Shown here one piece after another: positions 5,925 through 12,811 of a stretch of DNA of 35,996 bases. The position numbers were made by a program, and so were the translations under genes. How positions within the stretch are numbered: position 1 is the stretch's first letter; each line of letters begins with the position of its first letter. The DNA is from a virus. A model generated the notes under the pieces. It saw only the letters and a list, made by a program, of their open reading frames with translations, had not been told where the DNA came from and did not search any database. The stretch spans positions 1-35,996 of the IMG/VR virus record IMGVR_UViG_3300035698_000161. One strand, 5' to 3'.

Positions 5925-5998
5925 CACTGATGAGCCCTTAAAGGGCGAAACTAAGCACATACTATTTTTGTGAATACAAGTGTGCTTAGTATGTTATT
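5920..5998 (+). ncRNA. Type I hammerhead ribozyme, copy 2
   Basis: Stem I is AGTAACA (5920-5926) with TGTTATT (5992-5998), one G-U pair. The core CTGATGA is at 5927-5933. Stem II is GCCCT (5934-5938) with AGGGC (5942-5946), then GAA at 5947-5949. Stem III is ACTAAGCACA (5950-5959) with TGTGCTTAGT (5981-5990), 10 perfect pairs, and its 21-base loop contains TTGT/ACAA. The cleavage base is A5991 (GTA). Compared with copy 1, stem II differs in sequence on both arms but still pairs, which is covariation. Confidence 0.93.
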
Positions 5999-6031
5999 AT
6001 TTCAACCATAAACAAAAGGATAAATAAATAT

Positions 6032-6241
6032 ATGTATATAAATACAGCAAATGTGATTGTATTGGATTATGATTATGAAGGTAAAGAAAAAAAGAATATT
6101 ACCAGTCATGAATTTAACTTTAATGACGGGGTCAGATTAAAGGACTTGTCAAGGTTTTTAGAAAACTTAGAAGACAGCCACCGATTTGACGGGTCTGTTA
6201 TGGTCTCTGTAACAATTGACAATCGAGAACGGGGACAATAA
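6032..6241 (+). CDS. Early protein of unknown function (69 aa)
   Basis: 69 residues, acidic, with AAAAGGA at 6014-6020 in the leader. It begins with a likely beta strand (NTANVIVLDYDYEG) and has a central helix (VRLKDLSRFLENLEDS). No family recognised. The leader from the hammerhead cleavage point (5992) through AAAAGGATAAA matches the leader of the gene at 5446 almost base for base, so both genes may share control at the RNA level. Confidence 0.65.
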   Translation: MYINTANVIVLDYDYEGKEKKNITSHEFNFNDGVRLKDLSRFLENLEDSHRFDGSVMVSVTIDNRERGQ

Positions 6242-6260
6242 GATAATAAGATTAATACAT

Positions 6261-6288
6261 TAAGCACACTACGCCACAAGTGTGCTTA
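6261..6288 (+). other. Perfect hairpin resembling hammerhead stem III
   Basis: TAAGCACAC (6261-6269) pairs with GTGTGCTTA (6280-6288) around a 10-base loop. The arms are nearly the same as stem III of the two type I hammerheads, but the CTGATGA core and GAA are missing. It lies after the gene at 6032. It may be a decayed ribozyme, a processing hairpin or a weak pause site; no T-run follows. Confidence 0.6.
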
Positions 6289-6311
6289 TTCTGCTTATAG
6301 TAAAGATATGA

Positions 6312-6407
6312 TATACTGTATAGACTTGTCGACAAAGTGAATTTATACTGTATAGACTTGTCGACAAAGTAAATTTATACTGTATAGACTTGTCGACAAA
6401 GTGAATA
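6312..6407. repeat. Three 32-bp direct repeats with TTGTCGACAA palindromes
   Basis: Units start at 6312, 6344 and 6376 and differ by only one or two bases. Each holds TATACTGTATAGACT followed by the palindrome TTGTCGACAA (6326-6335, 6358-6367, 6390-6399). The 32-bp period is about three helical turns, so equivalent sites face the same side of the DNA. This is the pattern of a regulatory site array, placed upstream of a membrane-protein gene and the RNA polymerase gene. Confidence 0.95.
6321..6349 (+). promoter_or_regulatory. Candidate host promoter formed across repeat units
   Basis: TAGACT (6321-6326, 4/6 match to TTGACA) and TATACT (6344-6349, 5/6 match to TATAAT) are exactly 17 bases apart. 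The same pair recurs 32 bases on (6353-6358 and 6376-6381). The TTGTCGACAA palindrome overlaps the -35 end of the spacer, where a repressor or activator could act. These would add transcription of the RNA polymerase gene. Confidence 0.45.
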
Positions 6408-6455
6408 AATAACACATATAAACAATTAAACAGTAAATAAAAAGGAGCGTAAAAA

Positions 6456-6743
6456 ATGATTAATTATATTGTATACGGAATAGTTGACAATGGTATAATG
6501 ATACTTGGTGCAATGACTGGATATTCATTAGATGAATACTTACCCAAAAGATTTCAAAAAGGACTAGGCATTGTTATTGGGGCTGGTCTCGGTAATGCTT
6601 TTAGTGATTTTCTAGGTGGTATGTCCACAATGTCAATTGACTTGGCAATCGGCACTTCAGTTGGTTGTTTAATTGGTCTGATATTCATTCCCGCATTGGT
6701 TTATCTAGGAAAATTAAGAACTAAGCATAAAAATAAAAAATAA
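6456..6743 (+). CDS. Small glycine-rich membrane protein (95 aa)
   Basis: 95 residues with three hydrophobic stretches, about 4-20, 36-55 and 62-85, and a basic C-terminus (KLRTKHKNKK) that should face the cytoplasm. Glycine-rich patches (GIVIGAGLGNAF, GTSVGCLIGLIF) suggest packed helices. Family unknown; an early envelope protein could affect superinfection or membrane potential. The start is preceded by AAGGAGCGTAAAAA, exactly the same leader as the small ORF at 6774. Confidence 0.7.
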   Translation: MINYIVYGIVDNGIMILGAMTGYSLDEYLPKRFQKGLGIVIGAGLGNAFSDFLGGMSTMSIDLAIGTSVGCLIGLIFIPALVYLGKLRTKHKNKK

Positions 6744-6773
6744 ATTAATAAATAACAATAAGGAGCGTAAAAA

Positions 6774-6851
6774 ATGACTGAAGCAAACGTAATAATAGTA
6801 GTAATAGCTGCGATTGTTTTGTGGTTAATTATAGACTACAAAAAAGACTAA
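6774..6851 (+). CDS. Tiny single-span membrane protein (25 aa)
   Basis: ATG 6774 has the same strong leader AAGGAGCGTAAAAA as the gene at 6456, so translation is likely. The peptide MTEANVIIVVIAAIVLWLII plus DYKKD is one membrane span with an acidic/basic tail. Its TAA stop (6849-6851) is also the first three bases of phage promoter motif B. Function unknown. Confidence 0.6.
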   Translation: MTEANVIIVVIAAIVLWLIIDYKKD

Positions 6852-6865
6852 AGTACCCATAGTAG
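6849..6865 (+). promoter_or_regulatory. Phage RNA polymerase promoter motif B (before RNAP gene)
   Basis: TAAAGTACCCATAGTAG. It lies about 70 bases before the RNA polymerase start codon, so the polymerase would also transcribe its own gene. Its first three bases are the stop codon of the preceding small gene. Confidence 0.7.
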
Positions 6866-6935
6866 ATAGCACAAGCTTATGCATAATAAATGCATTCATA
6901 ACCCAATAATACACATAGGAGTTATTACAAAATAT

Positions 6936-9383
6936 ATGGCTAAATTAATAGAATCAATGCCAACTTATAAAGATGAGTTAGCGCATGAAAAAGAAATGTC
7001 GGAGTTTGGTAAAAATAGAACCAACAAACGCCTGCAGTCTCACATAGCACGAGAAGAAGAGAGTGTTACCAGTTATGGTAAAGTTATGGTGGCTAACACC
7101 ATAAGACCGTTAGCAATGGCTATAGGTGAGTGGCTTCAGGAGACATCAAAACAATCTATTGGTAAACCACCAATCGCATTTGTTAAGATGTGTGAAGTTG
7201 AGCCTGAAGTATTAGCCTTAATCACCGGTAAACACATTATCAATACCATTACACAATATAAACCTTTGACCGCCACTTGTATATCACTTGGCGGAAAAGT
7301 TGAAACTGAAATATCCCTTAGAAACTTTAAAACCTTAAATCCTGAACTATATGAAACTGTTAAAGCAGACTTAGATAAAAGAAGTTTTAACTATACTTAT
7401 AAGCGTAGAAAATTAAAAGAGAGTGCAAAAAGAGATGGCGTGTTTGCTTGGGAAGAGTGGACAACCCCAACTAAATTACACATAGGCTTGCGATTAATTG
7501 AACTAATGTGCTACGCCACAGGTATGATTGAAATTGGAACTGAAACCGTTAATCATAAAAAAGCAAAAATAATTAAACAAACAGACAAAACTAGAGAATG
7601 GATTAAAAACCGTAATAGTTTTAATGAACTGTTAAATCCAGAATATTTACCTACTGTGATGCCTCCTAAGATGTGGTCTTCCGTCACCGGTGGTGGTTAC
7701 TGGACTAAAGAAATGCCAGAGTTGGACTTGGTTAAACAAAAGAATAAATTGTTTAAAAAAGAACTTGCCAACTTTGATATGCCTAAAGTGTACAATGCTG
7801 TTAATCTCATGCAGAATACACCTTTTAAAATTAACAAATTTATATTAAAAGTAATGCAGGATGCGTGGGACAATGGCTTGGACATAGGTGGAATGCCACC
7901 CACAACTAACCTTGAAATACCTAACAAACCACATGATATTGATACCAATGTGGATAGCAGACGAGCTTGGAAGAAAAAAGCTGTAATAGCACACACTGAA
8001 AATGCTAGGATGTTTTCTAAGCGTTTATTGTATGCTAAAATCTTATGGTTATCTGATAAGTTTAAAGACTATAAAACTTTGTATTTTCCGCTGCAATTGG
8101 ATTTTAGAGGCAGGGCATATTGTGTGCCAGCATTCTTAAATTACCAAAGCATTTCTGGAGCAAAAGCCTTGTTGTCTTTTACTAATGGAAAACCAATAAC
8201 TAAAGAAAACAAAGGTATCTTTTGGCTGGCTGTGCATGGTGCTAATATGTATGGTCAAGATAAGATTACTTTTGTTGAGCGTGAACAATGGATAAATGAT
8301 AATGAAGAAATGATTTTATCATGTGCTAAAGACCCTTTGTCTAATAGACAGTGGGAGTCTGCTTCTAATGCATTTCAATTCTTAGCATTTTGTGATGAAT
8401 GGAAAAGATTCAAAGAGCATGGTGATGGTTTTGTCTCTCACATCAACGTTAGTGTAGATGGCTCTTGTAATGGTCTTCAAGTTTATTCATTAATGTTAAA
8501 AGATAGTAAAGCAGGCAAACTTGTTAATCTAACGCCTACCGACAAACCACAAGACATTTATCAACTTGTGGCCGATGCTGTAGTGTTGCAGTTAAAGGAA
8601 GATACAAAAGAGAATAAACCTTTTGCACAACTTTGGCTTGACTATGGTATTAAACGCTCAACGACTAAAAGAAGTATTATGACTATCTGTTATGGCTCAA
8701 CAAGATACTCATGCACTGACTTTGTTGTTGAAGACTTAACAAAAAGACAAGACAAGGGTGAGAAACATCCTTTTGTTGATGATTTGTATAAACCTTCTAG
8801 TTATCTAGCGGGTGTTATATGGAATAGTATTGGTGATAATTTAAAATCAGCCAGAGTTGGTATGAATTATTTACAAACTATTGCAAGAATTGTTGCAAAA
8901 GAACAACTACCTGTCCACTGGGTGACACCGATTGGGTTTCCAGTGTATCAGTCCTACCCTGAAATGAAGTCTAAAAGGGTAAAAGCAATGTTAATGGGGC
9001 AAGTTATAAAGCCTAGGATTAACGTTGAGACTGATAAAACAGATAAACTAAGAATGGGGAATGGCATTGCACCAAACCTTGTTCATTCTGTGGATAGTGC
9101 TGCAATGATGGAAACTGTTAATATTGCGTATAGCAAGGGTATCACTAACTTTTGTAATGTGCATGACAGTTTTGGTACAACCGCAGGTGATGTAGAAACA
9201 CTCAATAAATCTTTAAGAGAAGCTTTTATTGGTATGTTTACAGAACATGATATTCTATTGAATTTTAGAAATGACGTTCTTAAACAATTACATCCAGACT
9301 TGCATTCTAAATTACCTGAAGTCCCTGAAAAGGGTGATTTAGACATTAATCAACTTAGGGAAAGTGAGTTCTTTTTTGCATAA
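6936..9383 (+). CDS. Single-subunit phage RNA polymerase (T7 gp1-like)
   Basis: 815 residues from ATG 6936 (T7 RNAP 883). It transcribes the middle and late phage genes. Visible family motifs: YFPLQLDFRGRAY; motif A VDGSCNGLQ with catalytic D508; motif B with R574, K578 and Y586, spaced exactly as R627, K631 and Y639 of T7; a GIAPNLVHSVD segment; motif C HDSFGT with D744; and a C-terminal aromatic end (EFFFA). An ATG at 6879 would add 19 residues but has no binding site. ATG 6936 has AGGAG 14 bases upstream, somewhat far. The gene marks the end of the early region. Confidence 0.97.
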   Translation: MAKLIESMPTYKDELAHEKEMSEFGKNRTNKRLQSHIAREEESVTSYGKVMVANTIRPLAMAIGEWLQETSKQSIGKPPIAFVKMCEVEPEVLALITGKHIINTITQYKPLTATCISLGGKVETEISLRNFKTLNPELYETVKADLDKRSFNYTYKRRKLKESAKRDGVFAWEEWTTPTKLHIGLRLIELMCYATGMIEIGTETVNHKKAKIIKQTDKTREWIKNRNSFNELLNPEYLPTVMPPKMWSSVTGGGYWTKEMPELDLVKQKNKLFKKELANFDMPKVYNAVNLMQNTPFKINKFILKVMQDAWDNGLDIGGMPPTTNLEIPNKPHDIDTNVDSRRAWKKKAVIAHTENARMFSKRLLYAKILWLSDKFKDYKTLYFPLQLDFRGRAYCVPAFLNYQSISGAKALLSFTNGKPITKENKGIFWLAVHGANMYGQDKITFVEREQWINDNEEMILSCAKDPLSNRQWESASNAFQFLAFCDEWKRFKEHGDGFVSHINVSVDGSCNGLQVYSLMLKDSKAGKLVNLTPTDKPQDIYQLVADAVVLQLKEDTKENKPFAQLWLDYGIKRSTTKRSIMTICYGSTRYSCTDFVVEDLTKRQDKGEKHPFVDDLYKPSSYLAGVIWNSIGDNLKSARVGMNYLQTIARIVAKEQLPVHWVTPIGFPVYQSYPEMKSKRVKAMLMGQVIKPRINVETDKTDKLRMGNGIAPNLVHSVDSAAMMETVNIAYSKGITNFCNVHDSFGTTAGDVETLNKSLREAFIGMFTEHDILLNFRNDVLKQLHPDLHSKLPEVPEKGDLDINQLRESEFFFA

Positions 9384-9387
9384 GCAA

Positions 9388-9404
9388 TTAAGTACCCGTA
9401 ATAG
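9388..9404 (+). promoter_or_regulatory. Phage RNA polymerase promoter motif C (SSB operon)
   Basis: TTAAGTACCCGTAATAG. The segment GTACCCGTAA differs by one base from GCACCCGTAA in the Syn5 promoter as I recall it. It begins 5 bases after the RNA polymerase stop codon and would drive the small ORF at 9417 and the SSB, endonuclease and gp3.5 genes. Confidence 0.75.
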
Positions 9405-9416
9405 ATAGGATATGTT

Positions 9417-9527
9417 ATGAACGAAGAATACTTTGAACAATACAGAACTATGCCTTTAGATTTAGCATTTGCTGAAATTGAAAAGGGATATATAATAGAG
9501 GAGAACGAAGAAAATGGCGAAGAATAG
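9417..9527 (+). CDS. Small acidic protein (36 aa)
   Basis: 36 residues, strongly acidic (ends IIEENEENGEE), preceded by AGATAGGA in the likely leader of promoter C. Its last 14 bases overlap the SSB gene, which suggests coupling. T7 encodes its host-RNA-polymerase inhibitor gp2 in this neighbourhood, but this peptide is shorter and shows no clear similarity. Function unknown. Confidence 0.55.
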   Translation: MNEEYFEQYRTMPLDLAFAEIEKGYIIEENEENGEE

Positions 9528-10134
9528 CTATAAGAAAATAGTAAGTGCAGAAGGCGTTAGTAAATACGCTTGGTTAACTACCCCTGACACTAAATTTGAC
9601 AAAGATGGACATTACAAAGTCAATCTAAGTCTTAGTGCTGAATTAGCACAACCGTTAGTTAAACTAATTGATGATGAGATGAAACTCAGCATGGATAGTG
9701 CAAAAGAAAAAGCTAATGGCAAACCCGTTAAAGCAGCGACAGCACCCTACGAAGCTGAACTTGTGGATGGTAAAGAAACTGGCAACATTGATTTTAAATT
9801 TAAGCGTAAAGCTCAAATTATTTCATCAGATGGCAGAATTATTCCATTTAAAGTAGCTATCTTTGACAGTGCAGGAGTACCTATAGTAGATACTAATGTA
9901 TGGTCTGGAAGTAAAATGAAAGTTAGTGCTGAACTTGTACCTTGGTACACAGCAATAGCTGGTGCAGGTGTCTCTCTAAGATTAAGGGCTGTGCAGATAA
10001 CAGAACTTGTTGAAGGTGGCGGAGACAATGCTAAAGGGTATGGCTTTGACAGCGTAGAAGGTGGTTTTACAGCACCAGAAAAGGAAATTGAAGATGTTTC
10101 AATCAAAGTTCCGGAAACACAATCAGACTTTTAA
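9514..10134 (+). CDS. Single-stranded DNA-binding protein (T7 gp2.5-like)
   Basis: 206 residues. gp2.5 coats single-stranded DNA at the fork and contacts polymerase and primase-helicase through its C-terminus. The protein starts with a strand-rich OB-fold region (YAWLTTPDTKFDKDGHYKVN) and contains IPFKVAIFDSAGVPI and MKVSAELVPWY segments typical of gp2.5 homologues in marine podoviruses. It ends in DF, as gp2.5 does, although the last 18 residues are less acidic than in T7. GAGGAG upstream supports ATG 9514. Confidence 0.88.
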   Translation: MAKNSYKKIVSAEGVSKYAWLTTPDTKFDKDGHYKVNLSLSAELAQPLVKLIDDEMKLSMDSAKEKANGKPVKAATAPYEAELVDGKETGNIDFKFKRKAQIISSDGRIIPFKVAIFDSAGVPIVDTNVWSGSKMKVSAELVPWYTAIAGAGVSLRLRAVQITELVEGGGDNAKGYGFDSVEGGFTAPEKEIEDVSIKVPETQSDF

Positions 10135-10510
10135 GCAAGTCGGATTGACACATGGGTTCAGGTCTGGATTGGAAGATGCCATTTCAGCTGAACTCAAAAC
10201 CCAAAACGTTAAGTATGAATATGAAAAGACTAAGTTAAAATACACTAAGCCTTTAAAAGTTCATACTTATACGCCAGATTTTTATTTAATTGATAAAAAG
10301 ATTTATATTGAAACAAAGGGTTACTTTACAACTCAAGACCGTCAAAAAATGAGATTGATTAAAGAACAACACCCAGAATTAGATATTAGATTTATCTTTA
10401 GTAATTCAAAAACTAGAATAAGTAAAAAATCACAAACAACGTATGGGATGTGGTGTAATAAATATAATTTTATGTATGCCGATAAACACGTCCCTAAGGA
10501 GTGGTTATGA
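10094..10510 (+). CDS. Endonuclease I, Holliday-junction resolvase (T7 gp3-like)
   Basis: 138 residues from ATG 10094. The enzyme cuts branched DNA and helps degrade host DNA. Catalytic signatures match T7 endonuclease I: FRSGLEDAI (Glu20 of T7), YTPDFYL (Asp55) and YIETKGYF (Glu65 and Lys67). EQHPELDIRFIFS and YADKHVPKEW are also close to T7. The frame is open back to a GTG at 10061, but the ATG gives a T7-like N-terminus. It overlaps the SSB gene by 41 bases and the next gene by 4. Confidence 0.93.
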   Translation: MFQSKFRKHNQTFKQVGLTHGFRSGLEDAISAELKTQNVKYEYEKTKLKYTKPLKVHTYTPDFYLIDKKIYIETKGYFTTQDRQKMRLIKEQHPELDIRFIFSNSKTRISKKSQTTYGMWCNKYNFMYADKHVPKEWL

Positions 10511-10932
10511 ATAATATAAGAAAAGAAACAAAATATATTGTTATACACTCTTCTGAAACAAACCCAAGTAATAACTTAAGTGCTAATGATTTAGATAATA
10601 AGCATAGAAAAGATGGTTTATTTTCTTGTGCATTTCACAAAGTGATAATGAGAGATGGCACAGTGCAAGATGCAAGAGATATTTTAATTGCAGGGGCACA
10701 TGTGGAAACCAACACTGAGTTATCTAATAAAAATTCCATTGGTGTATGCCTTGTAGGTGGCTTATCACACACTGGTAAACCAGATTGTAATTTCACTTTC
10801 AAACAATATGATAGTCTCGTTAAACTTATTATTGAACTGAAAAAAGAATACAGTCAGGTTGAAGTAGTTGGTCATAGAGATGTGACTAATTATTTGTCTC
10901 CACATTTTGATGTAAAACAATTGTTGGGATAA
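10507..10932 (+). CDS. gp3.5-like amidase fold, active site altered
   Basis: 141 residues related to T7 gp3.5, an N-acetylmuramoyl-L-alanine amidase that also binds and restrains the phage RNA polymerase. Conserved parts include IVIHSS (H14 = zinc ligand H17), MRDGTVQ, NSIGVCLVGG and VGHRDV (H123 = H122). Three active-site positions differ from T7: Y46 is F, K128 is Y129 and zinc ligand C130 is S131. Cell-wall cleavage may therefore be lost while the polymerase-control role remains. A separate endolysin at 2839 fits this. AAGGAG at 10497-10502 precedes ATG 10507. Confidence 0.88.
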   Translation: MNNIRKETKYIVIHSSETNPSNNLSANDLDNKHRKDGLFSCAFHKVIMRDGTVQDARDILIAGAHVETNTELSNKNSIGVCLVGGLSHTGKPDCNFTFKQYDSLVKLIIELKKEYSQVEVVGHRDVTNYLSPHFDVKQLLG

Positions 10933-10937
10933 TTTGT

Positions 10938-10967
10938 ATCTACTGGGTAGTAAAATATCCAGTAGAT
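10938..10967 (+). other. Hairpin after the gp3.5-like gene
   Basis: ATCTACTGG (10938-10946) pairs perfectly with CCAGTAGAT (10959-10967) around a 12-base loop. Only three T residues follow, so it is a poor intrinsic terminator. It may be an RNA processing or stability element between the SSB operon and promoter D. Confidence 0.55.
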
Positions 10968-10980
10968 TTAACCCTTAATA

Positions 10981-10997
10981 TAAAGTACCCTTATTAT
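10981..10997 (+). promoter_or_regulatory. Phage RNA polymerase promoter motif D (overlaps gp4 start)
   Basis: TAAAGTACCCTTATTAT. The last two bases are the first two of the primase-helicase start codon ATG (10996). A transcript starting at the end of this promoter would lack a usable leader for that ATG but would carry the strong internal start at 11131. Confidence 0.7.
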
Positions 10998-12600
10998 GAA
11001 ACAACAAAGCAGTGAATTTTTATATCATTTATCATGTGATGAGTGTGGCTCTAGTGACGCTAATTCTATGTATTCAGATGGACATACTTTTTGTTATTCA
11101 TGTAACATAACCAAAATAGGAGTTAATGATATGCAACCAATTCAAAAAGAAATTAATAAAGATTTTATTACAGGTAACATTACAGCGTTAATTAAAAGAA
11201 ACATAGATTTAAACACAGTACAAAAATTCAATTACCAAGTAGGTTCTTACTTTGGTAAACCATGTCAAATAGCAAATTATTATAATAAAGATAAAGTATT
11301 AGTTGCACAAAAATTAAGATTCCCCGACAAAACATTCAGATGGATAGGTGATGCAAAAGAAGCTTGTTTGTTTGGACAGCATTTATGGCGTGATAAAGGT
11401 AAGTTAATTGTTATCACTGAAGGTGAAATAGATGCCTTAACCATTTCAAAATTAAATCAAAATAAATATCCTACAGTAAGTATTAAAACAGGAGCAGCAG
11501 GTGCAAAAAAAGATATTCAAAAAGAACTTGAATGGCTTGAAAGTTTTGAATCTGTTGTTTTAATGTTTGACCAAGATGAGCACGGTCAAAAAGCAGCAAT
11601 AGAAGTTGCAACATTATTCTCACCTAATAAATGTAAAATAGCATCTATGCCACTAAAGGATGCTAATGAAATGTTACTTGCTGGTAAAATAGCAGAGTTA
11701 ACTAATTGCATGTGGAGCGCAAAAGCATACAGACCTGATGGTATTATATCTGGGGCTGACATGTGGGATGAAATAAAAACTGAAGATAAAACTGTAAGTG
11801 TCCCTTATCCATTTAAACGCCTTAATATTAAGACCCATGGTTTACGTAAAGGGGAACTGGTGACTATCACTGCCGGCAGCGGCGTTGGTAAATCTAGTTT
11901 TTGCAGACACGTTGCATTACATTTATTAAAAGAAAATTATTCAGTGGGCTACATAGCCTTAGAGGAAAAACCTAAAAGAAGTATATTAGGTATTATGGGA
12001 ATTGATTTGCAGAAACCTCTGCATTTAACTAGAGAAGGAGTGAATGAACAACAACTTGAAAATACTTTTAAATCAATTATTGGTAATGGGAAGCTTTATT
12101 TATATAATCACTTTGGTTATTCCAGCTCTGATAATCTGTTATCCAAAATAAGATACATGGCTAAAGGATGTGGAGTAGACTATGTTATTCTTGACCATCT
12201 ACACATGGCTTTGTCTGCACTAGGAGATGAGCACACTAATGATGAGCGTAAACTTATTGATTACTTTGTATCTAAATTAAGAACTTTAGTTGAAGAAACT
12301 GGCATTGGTTTAATATTAGTGTCACATTTATCAAGAGCCAAAGATGGTAATAAAGGATATGAAGATGGTCTTCAAGTTTCTATGAACAGTCTTAGGGGCT
12401 CTGCTTCTATTGCACAATTATCTGATATGGTGCTGTCTTTGTCCAGAAATTTGCAAGATGATAACAACATAGCACAAGTCAACGTTTTGAAAAATAGATT
12501 CAGTGGTGAAACAGGAAAAGCTTGTGATTTACATTACAACTTAGCAACAGGATGTCTTGTAGAAACTGAAATTGGAGTTAACAATGATTTTGCAGCGTAA
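10996..12600 (+). CDS. Primase-helicase (T7 gp4-like), with internal short-form start
   Basis: 534 residues. It makes primers and unwinds DNA at the fork. An N-terminal zinc motif CxxC-x15-CxxC (C14, C17, C33, C36) is followed by TOPRIM motifs (TEGEIDALT and FDQDEHG) and a RecA-like helicase with Walker A GSGVGKSS at about 294-301, plus DHLHMALS and LILVSHLSR. ATG 10996 has no ribosome binding site. An in-frame ATG at 11131 has a perfect AGGAG (11118-11122) 8 bases upstream, and starting there gives 489 residues without the zinc domain, as in T7 gp4B. Confidence 0.95.
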   Translation: MKQQSSEFLYHLSCDECGSSDANSMYSDGHTFCYSCNITKIGVNDMQPIQKEINKDFITGNITALIKRNIDLNTVQKFNYQVGSYFGKPCQIANYYNKDKVLVAQKLRFPDKTFRWIGDAKEACLFGQHLWRDKGKLIVITEGEIDALTISKLNQNKYPTVSIKTGAAGAKKDIQKELEWLESFESVVLMFDQDEHGQKAAIEVATLFSPNKCKIASMPLKDANEMLLAGKIAELTNCMWSAKAYRPDGIISGADMWDEIKTEDKTVSVPYPFKRLNIKTHGLRKGELVTITAGSGVGKSSFCRHVALHLLKENYSVGYIALEEKPKRSILGIMGIDLQKPLHLTREGVNEQQLENTFKSIIGNGKLYLYNHFGYSSSDNLLSKIRYMAKGCGVDYVILDHLHMALSALGDEHTNDERKLIDYFVSKLRTLVEETGIGLILVSHLSRAKDGNKGYEDGLQVSMNSLRGSASIAQLSDMVLSLSRNLQDDNNIAQVNVLKNRFSGETGKACDLHYNLATGCLVETEIGVNNDFAA

Positions 12601-12811
12601 AGAGCACAAAAAATTAAAAGCAGTAGCTATGAGTTGGACATCTTATATTATAGCTCATTTATTTAAAGCAAAACTGCAGCGTGACAGTCTTATAATAGTG
12701 TTAGTACCTAGTAAAGAAGTGCAGTCTTTTGTAGACAAGTCTATTGCTTTAATGTGTGAGCAATCATATGAAGCGTGGCAATTAGAAACTAGAATAGCAA
12801 CAGTACATTAA
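12584..12811 (+). CDS. Small protein of unknown function (75 aa)
   Basis: 75 residues from ATG 12584, chosen because TGGAG (12574-12578) lies just upstream; a TTG at 12572 is possible but weaker. It overlaps the primase-helicase gene by 17 bases and meets the next gene at TAATG. The N-terminus is basic (ILQRKEHKKLKAV), followed by a mixed region with SLIIVLVPSKEV. No family recognised. Its place between helicase and polymerase suggests a replication accessory. Confidence 0.6.
   Translation: MILQRKEHKKLKAVAMSWTSYIIAHLFKAKLQRDSLIIVLVPSKEVQSFVDKSIALMCEQSYEAWQLETRIATVH

Noticed and set aside
6312-6407. 32-bp repeats as a small CRISPR array
   Set aside because: The repeats are directly adjacent with no unique spacers, and no cas-like genes are present.
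6879-6935. ATG 6879 as the RNA polymerase start
   Set aside because: No ribosome binding site, and the extra 19 residues do not resemble the family N-terminus.
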